NCBI RefSeq assembly: GCF_005063415.1
Contig: NZ_SUEG01000002.1
Location: forward strand, 69,126 to 133,125
Length of the DNA: 64,000 nt
Source: Mesorhizobium sp.
GTDB taxonomy: Bacteria; Pseudomonadota; Alphaproteobacteria; Rhizobiales; Rhizobiaceae
Direction: 5' to 3'
The first letter of the stretch is position 1. Each line of letters opens with the position of its first letter. Shown here piece by piece: positions 34,578-43,006 of this stretch. The position numbers and the translations under genes were made by a program. The notes under the pieces were generated by a model. That model made no database searches. It saw only the letters and a list, made by a program, of their open reading frames with translations, and had not been told where the DNA came from.

Positions 34578-35579
34578 ATGATTTCCGCCCTGCCCGCCGA
34601 CGTACAACGCGCCCTGACCGCTACGGCCGGCAGGCGGTTTTCGCATCTATTCCTCGTAGCGTGCGGCGGCTCGCTCTCCATCATGATGGCAGGCAAGTAC
34701 TTCGTCGACCGTCACAGTGGCACATTCGCCTGCGACATCTACAACGCGGATGAGTTCGTCTGCCGCGATCCGCGACTGTTGGGACCTGACACGCTCGTTG
34801 TCCTTTGCTCGCAAACAGGAACGACGAACGAAACCGTGCGAGCGGCCAATTATGCAAAAGATCGAGGCGCTGCGACGATCGGCATGACGCTCGACTTAAT
34901 ATCGCCTCTCGCAAAGGCAGTCGACCATGCAGTCGCCTACCAGGCCTCCTACACGACGGGCAAAGAAATCGATTCTGCCTGCAGCAACTACGGCGTGCTC
35001 TACATGTTGCTCGCCGGCCTGATCGATGAACGGGAGGGTGCCGGGATAACCGCCGATCTGCTGATGAGCCTGAACTATCTTCAGCCGTCGATCGAACGCG
35101 CGCACCGGACCTATGCCGACCGCTTTCAAGCCTTCGCACCCCGTTTTGGGCCGTGCAATACGATCTACACACTGGCCAGCGGTGCCAGCTATGGTGCGGC
35201 CTATTCCTACGCCATCTGCGTGCTGATGGAGATGCAGTGGTACGACTCGCAAGCCATACACGCGAACGAATTCTTTCACGGCCCATTTGAGGTGGTGGAC
35301 CGGGATGCTTGCTTTGTGGTCTTGCTTGGTTTGGACGAAACACGGAGCCTTTCCGAACGCGCCCGCGATTTCCTTTTCAAGTACGGCAGCCGGGAAAACA
35401 TCCTGGTGCTCGATGGAGCGGAACTCGACCTCAGCGGTATGTCCGAACACATCAAACCCTATCTCGTGCCGTTGGTCTTCTTCGACACTCTATGGCGTTT
35501 TGCCTACGAGCTGGCCGGTCTGCGCGGCCGGCCAATGCTTGAGGGCCGGCGCTACATGAAGAAGCTCACCGACTATTAG
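34578..35579 (+). CDS. frlB: SIS-domain fructosamine-6-phosphate deglycase (FrlB-like)
   Basis: A 333-residue protein with two SIS domains. The first has 'HLFLVACGGSLSIMMAGKYF' and 'DTLVVLCSQTGTTNETVRAA' (phosphosugar loop). The second has 'TIYTLASGASYGAAYSYAIC' and 'IHANEFFHGPFEVVDRDACF', which contains the Glu and His used by FrlB and GlmS-type enzymes. It ends 'RRYMKKLTDY', as FrlB does ('RRYYGGLVEY'). It should split fructosyl-amino acid 6-phosphate to glucose 6-phosphate and the amino acid. A GAGGAAG ribosome binding site precedes the ATG. It is divergent from the FrlD-like kinase and is followed by the FAD oxidoreductase. Confidence 0.88.
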   Translation: MISALPADVQRALTATAGRRFSHLFLVACGGSLSIMMAGKYFVDRHSGTFACDIYNADEFVCRDPRLLGPDTLVVLCSQTGTTNETVRAANYAKDRGAATIGMTLDLISPLAKAVDHAVAYQASYTTGKEIDSACSNYGVLYMLLAGLIDEREGAGITADLLMSLNYLQPSIERAHRTYADRFQAFAPRFGPCNTIYTLASGASYGAAYSYAICVLMEMQWYDSQAIHANEFFHGPFEVVDRDACFVVLLGLDETRSLSERARDFLFKYGSRENILVLDGAELDLSGMSEHIKPYLVPLVFFDTLWRFAYELAGLRGRPMLEGRRYMKKLTDY

Positions 35580-35643
35580 TTCCGCCGCACTCTGCAGCGA
35601 TCCAACAACCCCCAGCCCGTCTTCTGCGAAGAAGGATTTCTCT

Positions 35644-36771
35644 ATGACTGCATCCCCAAAGCCGCGCCATGTCGTTGTTATCGGCGCGGGCATTTTCGGC
35701 ATCTCTTCCGCGTTGCACCTTGCTCGTCTTGGCGTTGAAGTAACCATTGTCAACGACGGCGCGCCGGCCAACGGTGCATCCGGCCGTTCACTTTCCTGGC
35801 TGAACTCAGCGCGACGTGCGGACACTGCCTACCACCGCTTGAGGCTTGCAGGCATCGACCGTTATCGGACCCTGGCCGCCACAAGGCCGGAAACGGCGTC
35901 GTGGCTTCGCTTTGACGGCGGCCTCACCTGGGATGCGGATGATGAGACGAACCAGATCGCGTCCATCTGCCAGCTGGAGCAGGATATTGGTTATGACGCG
36001 CTTCTGCTCGGCCCTGCCGAAGTCGGCGCAGTGACGCCCGGCGTCAACGCCAGCGCCATCACCCCGCAGGGTGCCATCTTCAATCCTGGCGAAGGATGGG
36101 TTGACCTGCCCTGCCTGATCGATCTGCTGCTCAATGAGTTCCGCTCCCGCGGCGGCAAGCTCGTTCAGGACGCTGGACGCGTGCGAATAGATGCCACAGG
36201 TGGTCGCGCGCGTGGCGTCGTCACTGCCGACGGTATGCCGTTAAAGGCGGATGCAGCGGTCCTTGCCGTTGGGCCAGCGACGCCTGCCATGCTTGCGGAG
36301 ATCGGAGTTCGTGTCCCCGACGCCACGCCGATTTCACTTCTCTTGAAGACCAAACCGGTCAAGACCGAGCTCCGTGCCGTGCTGAATACGCCGCGCGTGG
36401 CGGTGCGCCCGACGCCGGATGGCGCACTTGTTTTGGATTCGGCGTGGTCGGAGGAAGAGGTCGTGGTCAACTCTGACGGAACCTACACCGTGCACGACAA
36501 GACGGTCAAAGGACTGCTCGACGAGGCTAGTGCCGTGCTCGACGGCAATCCGCGGCTTCAACTCGCTACCTATGCCGTTGGCCCGAAGCCCATCCCGGGC
36601 GACGGCGAGCCAGTGCTTGGCTCCGTCGAGACCGTCGCCGGGCTTCATGTCGCCTTTAGCCACAGCGGCGCCACGCTCGGATTGATCGTCGGCGAGTTGC
36701 TTGCCAAAGAAATCGTCTCCGGCAATCCGCATCCCATGCTTGCAGGCTTCCGCGCGAAGCGTTTCAGCTGA
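35644..36771 (+). CDS. FAD-dependent amino acid oxidase (DAO family)
   Basis: A 375-residue flavoenzyme of the glycine/D-amino-acid oxidase family. The FAD motif is 'VVVIGAGIFGISSALHLARL', the second contact 'NGASGRSLSWLN', the conserved mid-region 'GGLTWDADDETNQIASICQL' and the C-terminal FAD pyrophosphate loop 'GLHVAFSHSGATLGLIVGEL'. It lacks a signal peptide. It lies 64 bp after the FrlB-like gene on the same strand. It may oxidise the secondary amine of a fructosyl-amino acid (as amadoriases do) or the released amino acid. The substrate is inferred only from neighbours. Confidence 0.9.
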   Translation: MTASPKPRHVVVIGAGIFGISSALHLARLGVEVTIVNDGAPANGASGRSLSWLNSARRADTAYHRLRLAGIDRYRTLAATRPETASWLRFDGGLTWDADDETNQIASICQLEQDIGYDALLLGPAEVGAVTPGVNASAITPQGAIFNPGEGWVDLPCLIDLLLNEFRSRGGKLVQDAGRVRIDATGGRARGVVTADGMPLKADAAVLAVGPATPAMLAEIGVRVPDATPISLLLKTKPVKTELRAVLNTPRVAVRPTPDGALVLDSAWSEEEVVVNSDGTYTVHDKTVKGLLDEASAVLDGNPRLQLATYAVGPKPIPGDGEPVLGSVETVAGLHVAFSHSGATLGLIVGELLAKEIVSGNPHPMLAGFRAKRFS

Positions 36772-37159
36772 AAGGGCAATCGCGGCCGAGGTCGAACTGT
36801 CCAGATGGGCCGCGCGCCTGAGGAATCTTGGCAAGAATCGGTAAACAGCGAATATCCGTCTCCTGCGGTTTCAACGTTGGTCGGAGGGTGGCCAAGGCTA
36901 AGAAGCTGAGGTGCCCTTGCCGAGCGATAGGTGACATGATCGTTTTATCGGGTTGTCCTCTTAAGGCAACAGAGACGGCGACGAGTGTTAGCGCTGCGCG
37001 TCCAAGCGCGAACGCGCAGGGTAGAGATGAATGCCCCACAAACTATGGTCAGATAGCCGCTCGCGATCCACTGGAGTGCGCTGAGCTCGACAAGTTGCGG
37101 AAGCCTCAATTCAAAGCCAAGACGATCGAAAGGCAGACTGCACCGAAGGGTCCGGCGGT
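36772..37159. other. Intergenic region between oxidase and VapC
   Basis: About 390 bp between convergent genes. I see no conserved protein, RNA gene or strong terminator. Codon usage of the open frames here is random-like. Confidence 0.4.
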
Positions 37160-37597
37160 CTACCTTGCGGGAATCAGGTGCAGTGCAGACTTCCCGCCCT
37201 TCACGGCCGCCGCTGACAGCTTGCGGTCAAAGCTGGCAAGTTGGCCGCCGCGCGCCTTGGCGAGCGCGAGAAGGTACGTATCCGTGACCTGTGCCGAGGT
37301 CAGGATTTTCGCTGCATCGATGCCGCCGGAGCCAACCAGACTCACATCGTCGGGCCAGAAGCTGTGCCCGTGCAGAGCCCGCAACTTGGTAACGATTTGC
37401 GCAACGATGGCGGGCGAGCCGGGGGAATTGGGATATCTTTGGTTGCCGACGATGCGCAGGACGCCGTTTTCGGTGATGGGACACGTAGCCCATGCCGCGT
37501 GACCGGTCTCTTCGAACCAGCCATGCGCGTCATCATGGGCGACGTGGCCAGGATCGATCAGTGCGATCAGCACATTGACATCGAGCAGGAACGTCAA
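37160..37597 (-). CDS. vapC: VapC-type PIN-domain toxin
   Basis: A 145-residue PIN-domain ribonuclease. It starts 'TFLLDVNVLIALIDPGHVAH', with the first metal Asp, followed by 'CPITENGVLRIVGNQRYPNS' (Glu), then 'VTDTYLLALAKARGGQLASF' and 'DRKLSAAAVKGGKSAL', holding two more Asp. This is the VapC subgroup with 'TENG'. The start codon is TTG at 37597 and overlaps the antitoxin stop by four bases (TTGA), as usual for coupled TA pairs. Confidence 0.93.
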   Translation of the reverse strand: MTFLLDVNVLIALIDPGHVAHDDAHGWFEETGHAAWATCPITENGVLRIVGNQRYPNSPGSPAIVAQIVTKLRALHGHSFWPDDVSLVGSGGIDAAKILTSAQVTDTYLLALAKARGGQLASFDRKLSAAAVKGGKSALHLIPAR

Positions 37598-37821
37598 GGC
37601 AGTTCGTCTCGCAAGGCATTCACCGTCTCAAGCGTGACAGGAGGTGCATCCGGCCGAGGCGACAGTAGAGGAATCCCGTTACGCTCGCCGCCGGCTTGGG
37701 GCCGGCGCAGCGAGCGCCGGGCGAGATCGGTGATGACCTCGCCGAGGCTGCGATCCTGCTGCCGGGCGATCGCCTTGGCCGCGACCAGGACGTCGTCATC
37801 GATCGCCAATGTGGTTCTCAT
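37594..37821 (-). CDS. vapB: VapB-type ribbon-helix-helix antitoxin
   Basis: A 75-residue antitoxin. 'MRTTLAIDDDVLVAAKAIAR' and 'QQDRSLGEVITDLARRSLRR' form a ribbon-helix-helix DNA-binding domain; the proline-rich tail ending 'VTLETVNALRDELP' should bind the toxin. I prefer the ATG at 37821, preceded by AGGAGGGCGAT on the coding strand. A longer frame begins at 37845. It would repress its own promoter together with VapC. Confidence 0.92.
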   Translation of the reverse strand: MRTTLAIDDDVLVAAKAIARQQDRSLGEVITDLARRSLRRPQAGGERNGIPLLSPRPDAPPVTLETVNALRDELP

Positions 37822-37954
37822 ATCGCCCTCCTTGGTGCGCATCAATCATCACGCATCATATAGAGCAGCAACGTCGGATGCTCAAGCGGTGCGAATATCC
37901 GGCGGAATTTGCACGGAACACGTTTTCTGCCGGAAGGATCGTCGCTCCACGGCT

Positions 37955-38150
37955 TCAACCTTTGTATGCGACGCGAACTGCGCCCCCTGCAATCAGTGAA
38001 ACGCCAAGCCAGTTCGGCAGGAACAATTGTTCTCTGAGGAAAACCACGCCGAATACCGTGTCAAGCGCGATGCTTAGCCTAGCGTAGCCGAGCAACTCCC
38101 CCCTCCCATAATGCAGCACCAGGGCTGCGATGACGTATCTTGATTGTGTG
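37955..38150 (-). pseudogene. DMT/SMR-like transporter C-terminal fragment
   Basis: On the minus strand, ending at a TGA at 37955, the frame reads 'YVIAALVLHYGRGELLGYAR' and 'LSIALDTVFGVVFLREQLFL' then 'PNWLGVSLIAGGAVRVAYKG'. The last two helices with 'FLREQL..pnwlGvsLI..G' match the end of drug/metabolite transporter (EamA or SMR type) proteins. There is no start: the frame runs directly into the end of the alcohol dehydrogenase gene. I read it as the surviving tail of a deleted gene. Confidence 0.55.
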
Positions 38151-38156
38151 CTGAAG

Positions 38157-38870
38157 TCAGCCAGATCCCGCCACGTCGATAACGGACTTGATCAGACCGG
38201 ACTTCTGCTGCGCCCAGATTGCGATATCGCGTGGGCTGTCGCGCAGGGTGGTGCGGTGGGTAACGAGCTGGTCGATTGGTATTTTTCCAGCGCGGATCGA
38301 GGCAATGACGTGCCGGAAATCGCTACGCGTCGCGTTGCGACTGCCGATCAGCATCATTTCCCGCTTGTGGAACTCTGGATCGGAGAAGGTTATGTCGTCC
38401 GGCACGACACTGACCATCACCATGACGCCGCCATGGGCAACATAGGCAAAGGCAGACTGCATCGAACGGCTGTTTCCCGTTGCGTCGAAGACGACGTCGA
38501 AACCTGTTCCCGCAGTTCGCGCCGCTATCGTTTCGATGATCGATCCCTTCGACCCGTCGATCACCAGGAAGCCCAATTGCCTTGCGGCAAAGGCTAGCCG
38601 CTCGGCATCGACGTCCATGACGGTCACGTTGAGTTGCGCTATGGGCGCGTTGATAGCCGCGATTGTTCCCGAAACCTCATGGCCCATGACGCGTGGATAG
38701 GCGAGATAAGGATGCCTGCCCTCGAAGATGTGGTAGTCGGTTCCGCATATCCCGACATAGGCGACATCGACCAGTGCCCAGCCCTCCGGCGGAGTGCCTG
38801 GCGCCTGCTGCTCCTCAAACACCAGCCTGCCCGGCTCGGCGCATCGCACGACGTTGATGGTGGGGCCCAT
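38157..38870 (-). pseudogene. Zinc alcohol dehydrogenase with large internal deletion
   Basis: The N-terminal part of a medium-chain zinc dehydrogenase is present up to 'VDVAYVGICGTDYHIFEGRH' and 'YPRVMGHEVSGTIAAIN' (catalytic Cys and Gly-His-Glu). It then passes directly to 'QLNVTVMDVDAERLAFAARQ', which is the second half of the Rossmann fold. The structural-zinc cysteines, the end of the catalytic domain and the Gly-rich coenzyme loop, about 80-90 residues, are missing in frame. The product, 237 residues, should not bind NAD. An intact parent would oxidise a polyol or sugar acid. Confidence 0.85.
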
Positions 38871-38913
38871 GACTGTAATTCCACCCCTTGCTAAGCTGGA
38901 GTCCAGCAGGAAC

Positions 38914-38941
38914 TGGTCCGGCGGTGCAATCCGCCGGACCA
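38914..38941 (-). terminator. Strong hairpin after the sugar-binding-protein gene
   Basis: TGGTCCGGCGG and CCGCCGGACCA form 11-bp perfect arms around a 6-nt loop, starting 9 bp after the binding-protein stop. No U tract follows, so it may stabilise the 3' end of the upstream message as well as reduce read-through into the broken dehydrogenase. Confidence 0.6.
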
Positions 38942-38949
38942 CTGGTGGA

Positions 38950-39870
38950 TCACTCGAAGTCCTTGACGTTCTGCAGCGTCACCAGTCCGGCGCCGGTATC
39001 CACATTGGCCTCGACGGGTTCCCCACGGATGGCCTTGACGACAGTGTCGATGCCAAGCTCGCCCATTTTCGTCGGAAATTGAGCTACGCTGGCGTCCTCC
39101 GCCCCCGACTTGATCGCTTCGATCTCACCGCAGCAGGCATCAAAGCCGACCACTATGAGGTTGTCGTTGGAAATGCCGGCATTGCTGATCGACTTGACGG
39201 CTCCAGGGATCGGCGGACCGCAGGCCGAGTAGATCGCCTTGAGATCGGGATTGGCGGTCAGGATGTCTTCGGTCACTGACGTACCAAGTTCCAGCGTGCA
39301 GTTCGTTGCACCCTTGCCGACGACATCGACCTTGACGTCGCCCAATCCCTCCATCATGCCCGCGACCCGGTCATCCAGAGCCGGCACCCCGGGAACGCCT
39401 TGCAAGATACCGATCTTGTCGCCGCTCTTGAGCACCGTCTTCAAATACTCTCCGGCGATCTTGCCGCCGTTGAGGTTGTTGGTCGAGACCAATGCCGTCT
39501 GGCCTTTCCAGTTGGGAATGCTGTTGTCGACGAGAACCACCTTGATGCCGGCGGCGACCGCCTTGTCGAGCGCCGGCGCGACCGTCGGGTCGACCGGCGT
39601 GATTGCCAGCCCCTTGACGCCCTGCGTGATCATGGATTCGATCAGTGCGATCTGGCCTTCGATGTCGGTGGCCGCCTGGCCCTGGCCGGTCACCAGCTCG
39701 ATTTCGGGATGAGCGGCCGCGTATTTCTTGGCGGCGTCCTCCATGGTCGAGTAGAACGGCACCGGGAATTTCGTAATCAGGCCGACCTTGATCTTGTCTG
39801 CGGCCGAAGCAGGCATAGAAAACGCAACGGCGATCGCCAGCCCTGCGAATAATTTTCGGTTCATTGACAT
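38950..39870 (-). CDS. Sugar ABC transporter substrate-binding protein (RbsB/FrcB-like)
   Basis: A 306-residue periplasmic sugar-binding protein. The signal is 'LFAGLAIAVAFSMPASAADK'. The mature part shows 'VGLITKFPVPFYSTMEDAAK', 'LIESMITQGVKGLAITPVDP', 'GIKVVLVDNSIPNWKG', 'ALVSTNNLNGGKIAGEYL' and 'LIVVGFDACCGEIEAIKSG', all typical of the RbsB-type class. It resembles FrcB-like proteins. It is the third gene of a leftward importer operon (permease, ATPase, binding protein), 88 bp after the ATPase. A paired Cys (FDACCGE) replaces the common 'FDN' region. The sugar is unknown. Confidence 0.92.
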   Translation of the reverse strand: MSMNRKLFAGLAIAVAFSMPASAADKIKVGLITKFPVPFYSTMEDAAKKYAAAHPEIELVTGQGQAATDIEGQIALIESMITQGVKGLAITPVDPTVAPALDKAVAAGIKVVLVDNSIPNWKGQTALVSTNNLNGGKIAGEYLKTVLKSGDKIGILQGVPGVPALDDRVAGMMEGLGDVKVDVVGKGATNCTLELGTSVTEDILTANPDLKAIYSACGPPIPGAVKSISNAGISNDNLIVVGFDACCGEIEAIKSGAEDASVAQFPTKMGELGIDTVVKAIRGEPVEANVDTGAGLVTLQNVKDFE

Positions 39871-39958
39871 TGCATTCCTCCCTTGGAATTGACGCGCCTC
39901 CCGGCGGGAGACGCTTCAGGCATTTGCGGACCGGAACGGCCCTCAAATCTCGAACGGG

Positions 39959-40744
39959 TCAGGCTCCAACGATCATGGAAACCAGTTCCTGTTTGTTGCC
40001 CTTGGTCGGCACCAGTTCGCCGACCCTGCGGCCCTGGCGAAGCACCACCGCGCGATCGGCGAGCTCGACGACGTGTTCCATGTTGTGAGTGATCAGGATG
40101 ACGGCATTGCCCTGGTCGCGGAGCGCAGCGACCAGATTGAGCACCTGGCGTGATTCACGCAGGCCCAGTGCGGCGGTCGGCTCATCCAGAATGACGACCT
40201 TGCGGGCGAACACGGTCGAGCGGGCCACTGCAATGGCTTGTCTTTGTCCACCTGACATCATGGCGACGACCGCATCCAGGCGCGGCAACGTAACCTTGAG
40301 GTTTGCCAGCAGAGCGCGGGTCTCGGCGTCCATCCGGCGCTGCTGCAGAAATCGCAGGCCGCGCGGAAGCCATTGCGGGCCAGCCAACTCGCGGCCGGCA
40401 AAGAAGTTCTGTCCCGGCGTCAGGTTGTCGAAGAGCGCCAGGTCTTGATAGACGGTCTCGATGCCGGCGAAGCGCGCATCCGCAGGGGAGCGTATCTGCG
40501 TTGGCGCACCATCCAAAAAGATCGCGCCGGCATCGAGTTGGTGCACCCCGCTGATGCATTTGGTTAGCGTCGATTTACCCGCGCCATTGTCGCCGAGCAG
40601 GCCGACGATCTCACCGCGCCGCACCTCGATGCTGACATCGTCCAGGGCCAGAACCGAACCGAAACGCTTGGTAGCACCGCGTACCGCCAAGACGGGATGC
40701 TCGGAGGCGGCGGCATGATCGGCGTCGGCCGCGACGGCGCTCAC
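39959..40744 (-). CDS. Sugar ABC transporter ATPase (FrcA-like)
   Basis: A 261-residue single-domain ATPase. Walker A is 'VGLLGDNGAGKSTLTKCISG', the Q-loop 'GIETVYQDLALFDNLTPGQN', the signature 'MMSGGQRQAIAVARSTVFA', Walker B 'VVILDEPTAALGLRES' and the H-loop 'ILITHNMEHVVELADRAVVL'. The single-domain size matches FrcA, not the double-domain RbsA. The GTG start at 40744 overlaps the permease stop by four bases (GTGA), so the two are coupled. A longer open frame upstream lies inside the permease and is not coding. Confidence 0.93.
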   Translation of the reverse strand: MSAVAADADHAAASEHPVLAVRGATKRFGSVLALDDVSIEVRRGEIVGLLGDNGAGKSTLTKCISGVHQLDAGAIFLDGAPTQIRSPADARFAGIETVYQDLALFDNLTPGQNFFAGRELAGPQWLPRGLRFLQQRRMDAETRALLANLKVTLPRLDAVVAMMSGGQRQAIAVARSTVFARKVVILDEPTAALGLRESRQVLNLVAALRDQGNAVILITHNMEHVVELADRAVVLRQGRRVGELVPTKGNKQELVSMIVGA

Positions 40745-41835
40745 GATTGTCTCCCGGCTTGCAGGACGCGCACGCGGCCTTCGAGGTAGTTGCGCAGCAC
40801 GTCGGACTCGACCGCGATCACGATAACCACGCCGATGACGATGAGCTGGAAAAAGACGTTGACGTTGAGCAGGTTGAGCGCGTTGCGAATAACGCCGATC
40901 ATGATGGCGCCGATCAAGGCATGGCCAAGGTGGCCGCGACCGCCAAGAAAACTGGCGCCGCCAATGATCACCGCCGCGATCGTATCCAGTTCCAGCAGAT
41001 TGCCGAACAACGGCGAACCGGCGTCGGTGCGGCCGGCAAGGATGACGGAACCGATGCCGGCGCACAGCCCTGAGATGACATAGACGGAAACCAGGACCCA
41101 GGACACGGGAATACCCATGCGCAATGCAGCGTCGGGCCGGCCCCCGACGGCATAAATCCAGCGCCCCCAGACCATGGTTTTAGCCATGATGAAAAGAACC
41201 GCGGCAACGCCGGCAACAACGAACACCGATCCAGGCAGACCCCAGACCGCGTCGCGTCCAAGCGCATCGATCGAATCCGGCATGCCAGGAATGGCGCGCC
41301 CGTCGGCCAATTGCAGCGCCAGCCCCTTGGCGATGCTCAACGTCGCCAGCGTGATGATGAAAGGATGCGGCAGCCGGCCGAAGACGTAGAAAAGCCCGTT
41401 GATGGCGCCGACCACGGCACCGCAGCCAACCATCACGGCGATCACGACGATGGCGGGGGCGCCGGCATGAAAGCTCAGCGCGCCGACGACGGAAGCCAGT
41501 GCAAGGTTCGAGCCGACGGAGAGATCGATGCCGCGCGTCAGGATGACCAGATGCTGGCCCATCGCGACAACCGAGATGACGGCCGTCTGGGCGAGGATGT
41601 TGCTGAGATTGCGTCCCGTCAGGAAATAGGGTGACAGAAAGCTGAGGACGGCGATCAGCAGCACCAGGATGACCACCGGACCAGCGCTGAGCAGCACCAG
41701 GCCAAGCGAAAGGCCGGGGACGGCTTCTGACTTCCTGGATGCTGGCAACGCGGCTTCGCCGACAGTCGTGCCGGTGTTTCCCGTTTCAGGCAAATTTCCC
41801 CTCCCCGCCGCGGCTCGCGCGAGCCGCGTCGTCAA
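40741..41835 (-). CDS. Sugar ABC transporter permease (RbsC/FrcC-like)
   Basis: A 364-residue permease with about eight to ten membrane segments after a hydrophilic N-terminus of 45 residues. Family motifs are 'FLTGRNLSNILAQTAVISVV', 'AMGQHLVILTRGIDLSVGSN', 'HPFIITLATLSIAKGLAL', 'RWIYAVGGRPDAALRMGIPV' and 'LDTIAAVIIGGASFLGGRGH'. It is first in the operon; the divergent GntR regulator and a strong palindrome lie just upstream. Confidence 0.93.
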   Translation of the reverse strand: MTTRLARAAAGRGNLPETGNTGTTVGEAALPASRKSEAVPGLSLGLVLLSAGPVVILVLLIAVLSFLSPYFLTGRNLSNILAQTAVISVVAMGQHLVILTRGIDLSVGSNLALASVVGALSFHAGAPAIVVIAVMVGCGAVVGAINGLFYVFGRLPHPFIITLATLSIAKGLALQLADGRAIPGMPDSIDALGRDAVWGLPGSVFVVAGVAAVLFIMAKTMVWGRWIYAVGGRPDAALRMGIPVSWVLVSVYVISGLCAGIGSVILAGRTDAGSPLFGNLLELDTIAAVIIGGASFLGGRGHLGHALIGAIMIGVIRNALNLLNVNVFFQLIVIGVVIVIAVESDVLRNYLEGRVRVLQAGRQS

Positions 41836-41863
41836 AAATTCAATTCGTGTTCAGGTCCTCTTC

Positions 41864-41916
41864 TTATCGATAAAAAACAACCGGCCGGGTCGGGTCAAGT
41901 TGTTTTTTATGGATAA
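41864..41916. promoter_or_regulatory. 18-bp inverted repeat, probable GntR operator
   Basis: TTATCGATAAAAAACAAC (41864-41881) and GTTGTTTTTTATGGATAA (41899-41916) are inverted copies with one mismatch, 17 bp apart. The pair lies between the permease and GntR genes that face away from it. The spacing suits two dimers or a looped dimer. Confidence 0.75.
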
Positions 41917-41961
41917 AGTTCATGCTAAAAAGGACAAGGTATTGTTCCCAAGGAAAATCCG

Positions 41962-42873
41962 ATGAGAACCGACACCGTCTACAAGAAGGCCTTCAATCGA
42001 GCTGCAAATATGCTGCGCGACGGGCAACTGGCCGGTGAACTTCCTTCCGAAAATGAGCTTAGACGGCGAATGTGCGTCAGCCGCACAACCGTCAGAAAGG
42101 TTTTGCGGGAACTGGTTCATCGCGAACTTGTCACCGAATGCAACGGCCACAGGTCGACGGGCCGCCCGGTCGGCGACAACGACTACTATCCGGACGCCGA
42201 AACCACGCCTCGCGCCAAGCATGTCGAACAGCAGTTCATGGAGTGGATGCTCCGGGGTGACACCAGGCCCGGCACCAGCATCAATGAGCTCGAGCTTGCG
42301 CGCCAATTCGGTGTTGCGACCAATGGAATTCGCGAATTCCTGATCCGCTTCAGCCGGTTTGGATTGATCGAGAAAAGGCCGAATACAGGCTGGCTCTTCA
42401 AGGGTTTCACCGAAGACTTTGCACTTGAGCTCTTCGAGATCCGGGTGATGTTCGAACTGCGTTCGGCACAACTGTTTTCACTGCAGCCGGACAGTTCTCC
42501 GCTATGGTCGAAACTCGCCGCGCTCAAGATGGCGCATACCGACCTGCTGGAGCGAATTGAAGGCCGCTTTCACGACTTCTCCGGCCTGGACAACCGGTTT
42601 CACCGGCTCATAAACGAGGCCTCACAGAACCGCTTCATCGATGATTTCTACGACATCATCACGTTCATTTTTCACTACCACTATCAGTGGAACAAGCACG
42701 ACGAAAAGCAGCGCAACCTTGCCGCAATCCACGAACACATTGCCTATATCGGTGCGCTTGAGAGCCGCAACTCCACTCGGATTGAGGTGGCCTGCCGAGC
42801 GCATCTGGCTTCAGCAAGGGAAACACTGATGCGCTCGCTCACAGCATTTGATGAGTCGAGCATCAATGCATGA
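41962..42873 (+). CDS. GntR-family regulator with two winged-helix segments and FCD-like domain
   Basis: A 303-residue regulator. The first DNA-binding segment is 'DGQLAGELPSENELRRRMCV' then 'SRTTVRKVLRELVHRELVTE', a clear GntR winged helix. A second segment, 'GTSINELELARQFGVATNG' then 'IREFLIRFSRFGLIEKRP', reads as another winged helix. After it comes an FCD-like helical effector domain with 'LELFEIRVMFELRSAQLFSL' and 'FHRLINEASQNRFIDDFYDI', where Asp and His residues would bind a metal. Two winged helices in one GntR protein are uncommon. It is divergent from the sugar importer operon and likely controls it through the inverted repeat at 41864-41916. Confidence 0.85.
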   Translation: MRTDTVYKKAFNRAANMLRDGQLAGELPSENELRRRMCVSRTTVRKVLRELVHRELVTECNGHRSTGRPVGDNDYYPDAETTPRAKHVEQQFMEWMLRGDTRPGTSINELELARQFGVATNGIREFLIRFSRFGLIEKRPNTGWLFKGFTEDFALELFEIRVMFELRSAQLFSLQPDSSPLWSKLAALKMAHTDLLERIEGRFHDFSGLDNRFHRLINEASQNRFIDDFYDIITFIFHYHYQWNKHDEKQRNLAAIHEHIAYIGALESRNSTRIEVACRAHLASARETLMRSLTAFDESSINA

Positions 42874-43006
42874 CGAAATGCTTCTGATCCTGGGAGGCAA
42901 ACTCAGCGTGGTGCAGGCGTTTTACGATCCGGGCCGAACTGGCGGTGACAAGTTTCCCTTCCAGAAGGGAACCGACGCACCCCTTTGAGATGCGTCGGAA
43001 GAGGCC

